Shown one piece after another: positions 5,290-5,875 of a stretch of DNA of 5,875 bases (its first letter is position 1; the number at the start of each line of letters is the position of its first letter). This DNA comes from Acidobacteriota bacterium (GTDB taxonomy: Bacteria > Acidobacteriota > Vicinamibacteria > Vicinamibacterales > 2-12-FULL-66-21), in contig JACDDJ010000322.1 of the NCBI GenBank assembly GCA_013817065.1, positions 1 through 5,875 of the forward strand, read 5' to 3'. The notes beneath the pieces are model-generated. The model was given only the letters and a program-made list of their open reading frames with translations, did not search any database and had not been told where the DNA came from. A program made the position numbers and the translations under genes.

Positions 5290-5875
5290 TTGCGTACCCC
5301 GCTGCCAGTCTGCGGCGTGCGGGAACGGTCGTTCGACCCTGCGACCGGATCGACCTTGACGGGCTTGGCCTTGAACACGCCGAGCGACTCGATCGTCTTC
5401 GCGATGGCGTCCGTGTCGGTACTGCCCGCTTCGTACGTCACGCGGGCGATCTTGCTCTCGAAGGCGACATCGGCGGATCTGACACCGGGATGCTGCTGAA
5501 GCACCTTGGCCAGGTTCGCCGCGCACCGCTCACAATGCATGCCTTCGATCTGGAACTCTGCCGTCGCCGCGCTACTGCCATCGCCATTCCCACCATTCGT
5601 CCGCCACTCGATCTTGACTACGTTGAATCCGGCATCAGTCACCGTCTTCTCGATGTCTTTGTCGGTAACCTTCGTGTCGGGCGGGAAGGTGACGATCGCC
5701 TGCTCCTTGTCGAGGTCCACCTTCGCAGCTTTCGCGTCCCCGAGCTTCGACAGGCGCGTCTCGAGGCCTCGCGCGCACATCGAACACATCATCCCTTTCA
5801 CCGAGACCACGGCTTCGCGTGTGTCCGCGGATTCTGCGGTTACTACGACGCCAGTCGGTACCGTCAGGGCGACGA
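5286..5875 (-). CDS. Secreted protein with two HMA domains, 5' end outside window
   Basis: The frame stays open to the window edge, giving 195 visible residues. Beyond the GTG at 5810 it reads VALTVPTGVVVTAESADTREAVV, which looks like the end of a signal peptide followed by the first beta strand of an HMA domain. The true start is therefore past 5875. HMA domain 1 has GMMCSMCA, with the Cys codons within 5775-5786. Domain 2 has GMHCERCA, with the Cys codons within 5523-5534. A Gly/Asn/Ser linker separates them and a basic, Ser/Thr-rich tail ends the protein. Both sites have ordinary Cys codons (TGT and TGC), in contrast to the TGA in the HMA-OB gene. It likely binds a soft metal ion in the periplasm and passes it between domains or to partners. 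It is the first visible gene of the operon and is coupled to the barrel gene. Confidence 0.85.
   Translation of the reverse strand, partial: VALTVPTGVVVTAESADTREAVVSVKGMMCSMCARGLETRLSKLGDAKAAKVDLDKEQAIVTFPPDTKVTDKDIEKTVTDAGFNVVKIEWRTNGGNGDGSSAATAEFQIEGMHCERCAANLAKVLQQHPGVRSADVAFESKIARVTYEAGSTDTDAIAKTIESLGVFKAKPVKVDPVAGSNDRSRTPQTGSGVRK

Noticed and set aside
4420..5526. Long 368-aa version of the barrel protein
   Set aside because: The first 79 residues are Arg-rich shadow translation over the tandem HMA gene. GTG 5289 gives a clean signal peptide and GTGA coupling.
5286..5810. GTG 5810 as start of the tandem HMA protein
   Set aside because: It would cut into the first HMA strand, and the frame continues upstream with signal-peptide-like residues to the window edge.
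1..5875. CRISPR array, tRNA or rRNA genes
   Set aside because: I saw no regularly spaced repeats and no tRNA or rRNA signature on either strand.

Overview
The window is GC-rich bacterial DNA. It encodes exported and outer-membrane proteins, so the host has a Gram-negative-type envelope. The gene style (large serine recombinase with small upstream partners, metal-binding HMA proteins) would fit Acidobacteriota or a former deltaproteobacterial lineage, but the sequence alone does not fix the taxon.

Left half (+ strand, about 180-2383): a compact recombinase module. It holds a 105-aa protein with a SpoVG-like pattern, a strong 11-bp hairpin, a 68-aa hypothetical protein, and a full-length large serine recombinase of 537 aa. 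The recombinase has the catalytic Ser, the DRLxRN motif, a four-Cys zinc ribbon and a C-terminal coiled coil. It suggests a mobile element or island edge. Positions 1-179 show no confident gene.

Middle (2384-2607): a 224-base spacer between convergent genes, with an 8-bp perfect hairpin just after the recombinase stop.

Right half (- strand, 5875 down to 2608): one tightly packed operon for handling a soft metal. In transcription order it holds a secreted protein with two HMA (heavy-metal-associated) domains, whose 5' end lies beyond the window; an outer-membrane beta-barrel-like protein that overlaps it by GTGA; a secreted HMA-OB protein; a DoxX-like membrane protein fused to an OB/DUF4920-like domain; and a MerT-like four-helix membrane protein.

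The most important observation is in the HMA-OB gene. Its true reading frame starts at 4399, with a good ribosome binding site and a signal peptide, and it is crossed by one in-frame TGA at 4297-4295. That TGA replaces exactly the first Cys of the CxxC metal motif (GMD-TGA-A-I-C-A-H). The frame continues without damage on both sides. A 17-nt perfect hairpin starts 11 nt after the TGA and carries a G at the second loop position, which is the geometry of a bacterial SECIS element. The gene is best read as a selenoprotein with a UxxC metal site; automatic gene calling would shorten it to a GTG inside the SECIS loop and lose the signal peptide and metal site.

Inferred working model: the periplasmic HMA proteins, one with selenocysteine, bind a thiophilic metal such as mercury or copper and pass it to or from the Cys pairs of the MerT-like protein. 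The DoxX-OB and outer-membrane proteins complete the envelope system. The identity of the metal and the direction of transport cannot be read from the sequence.
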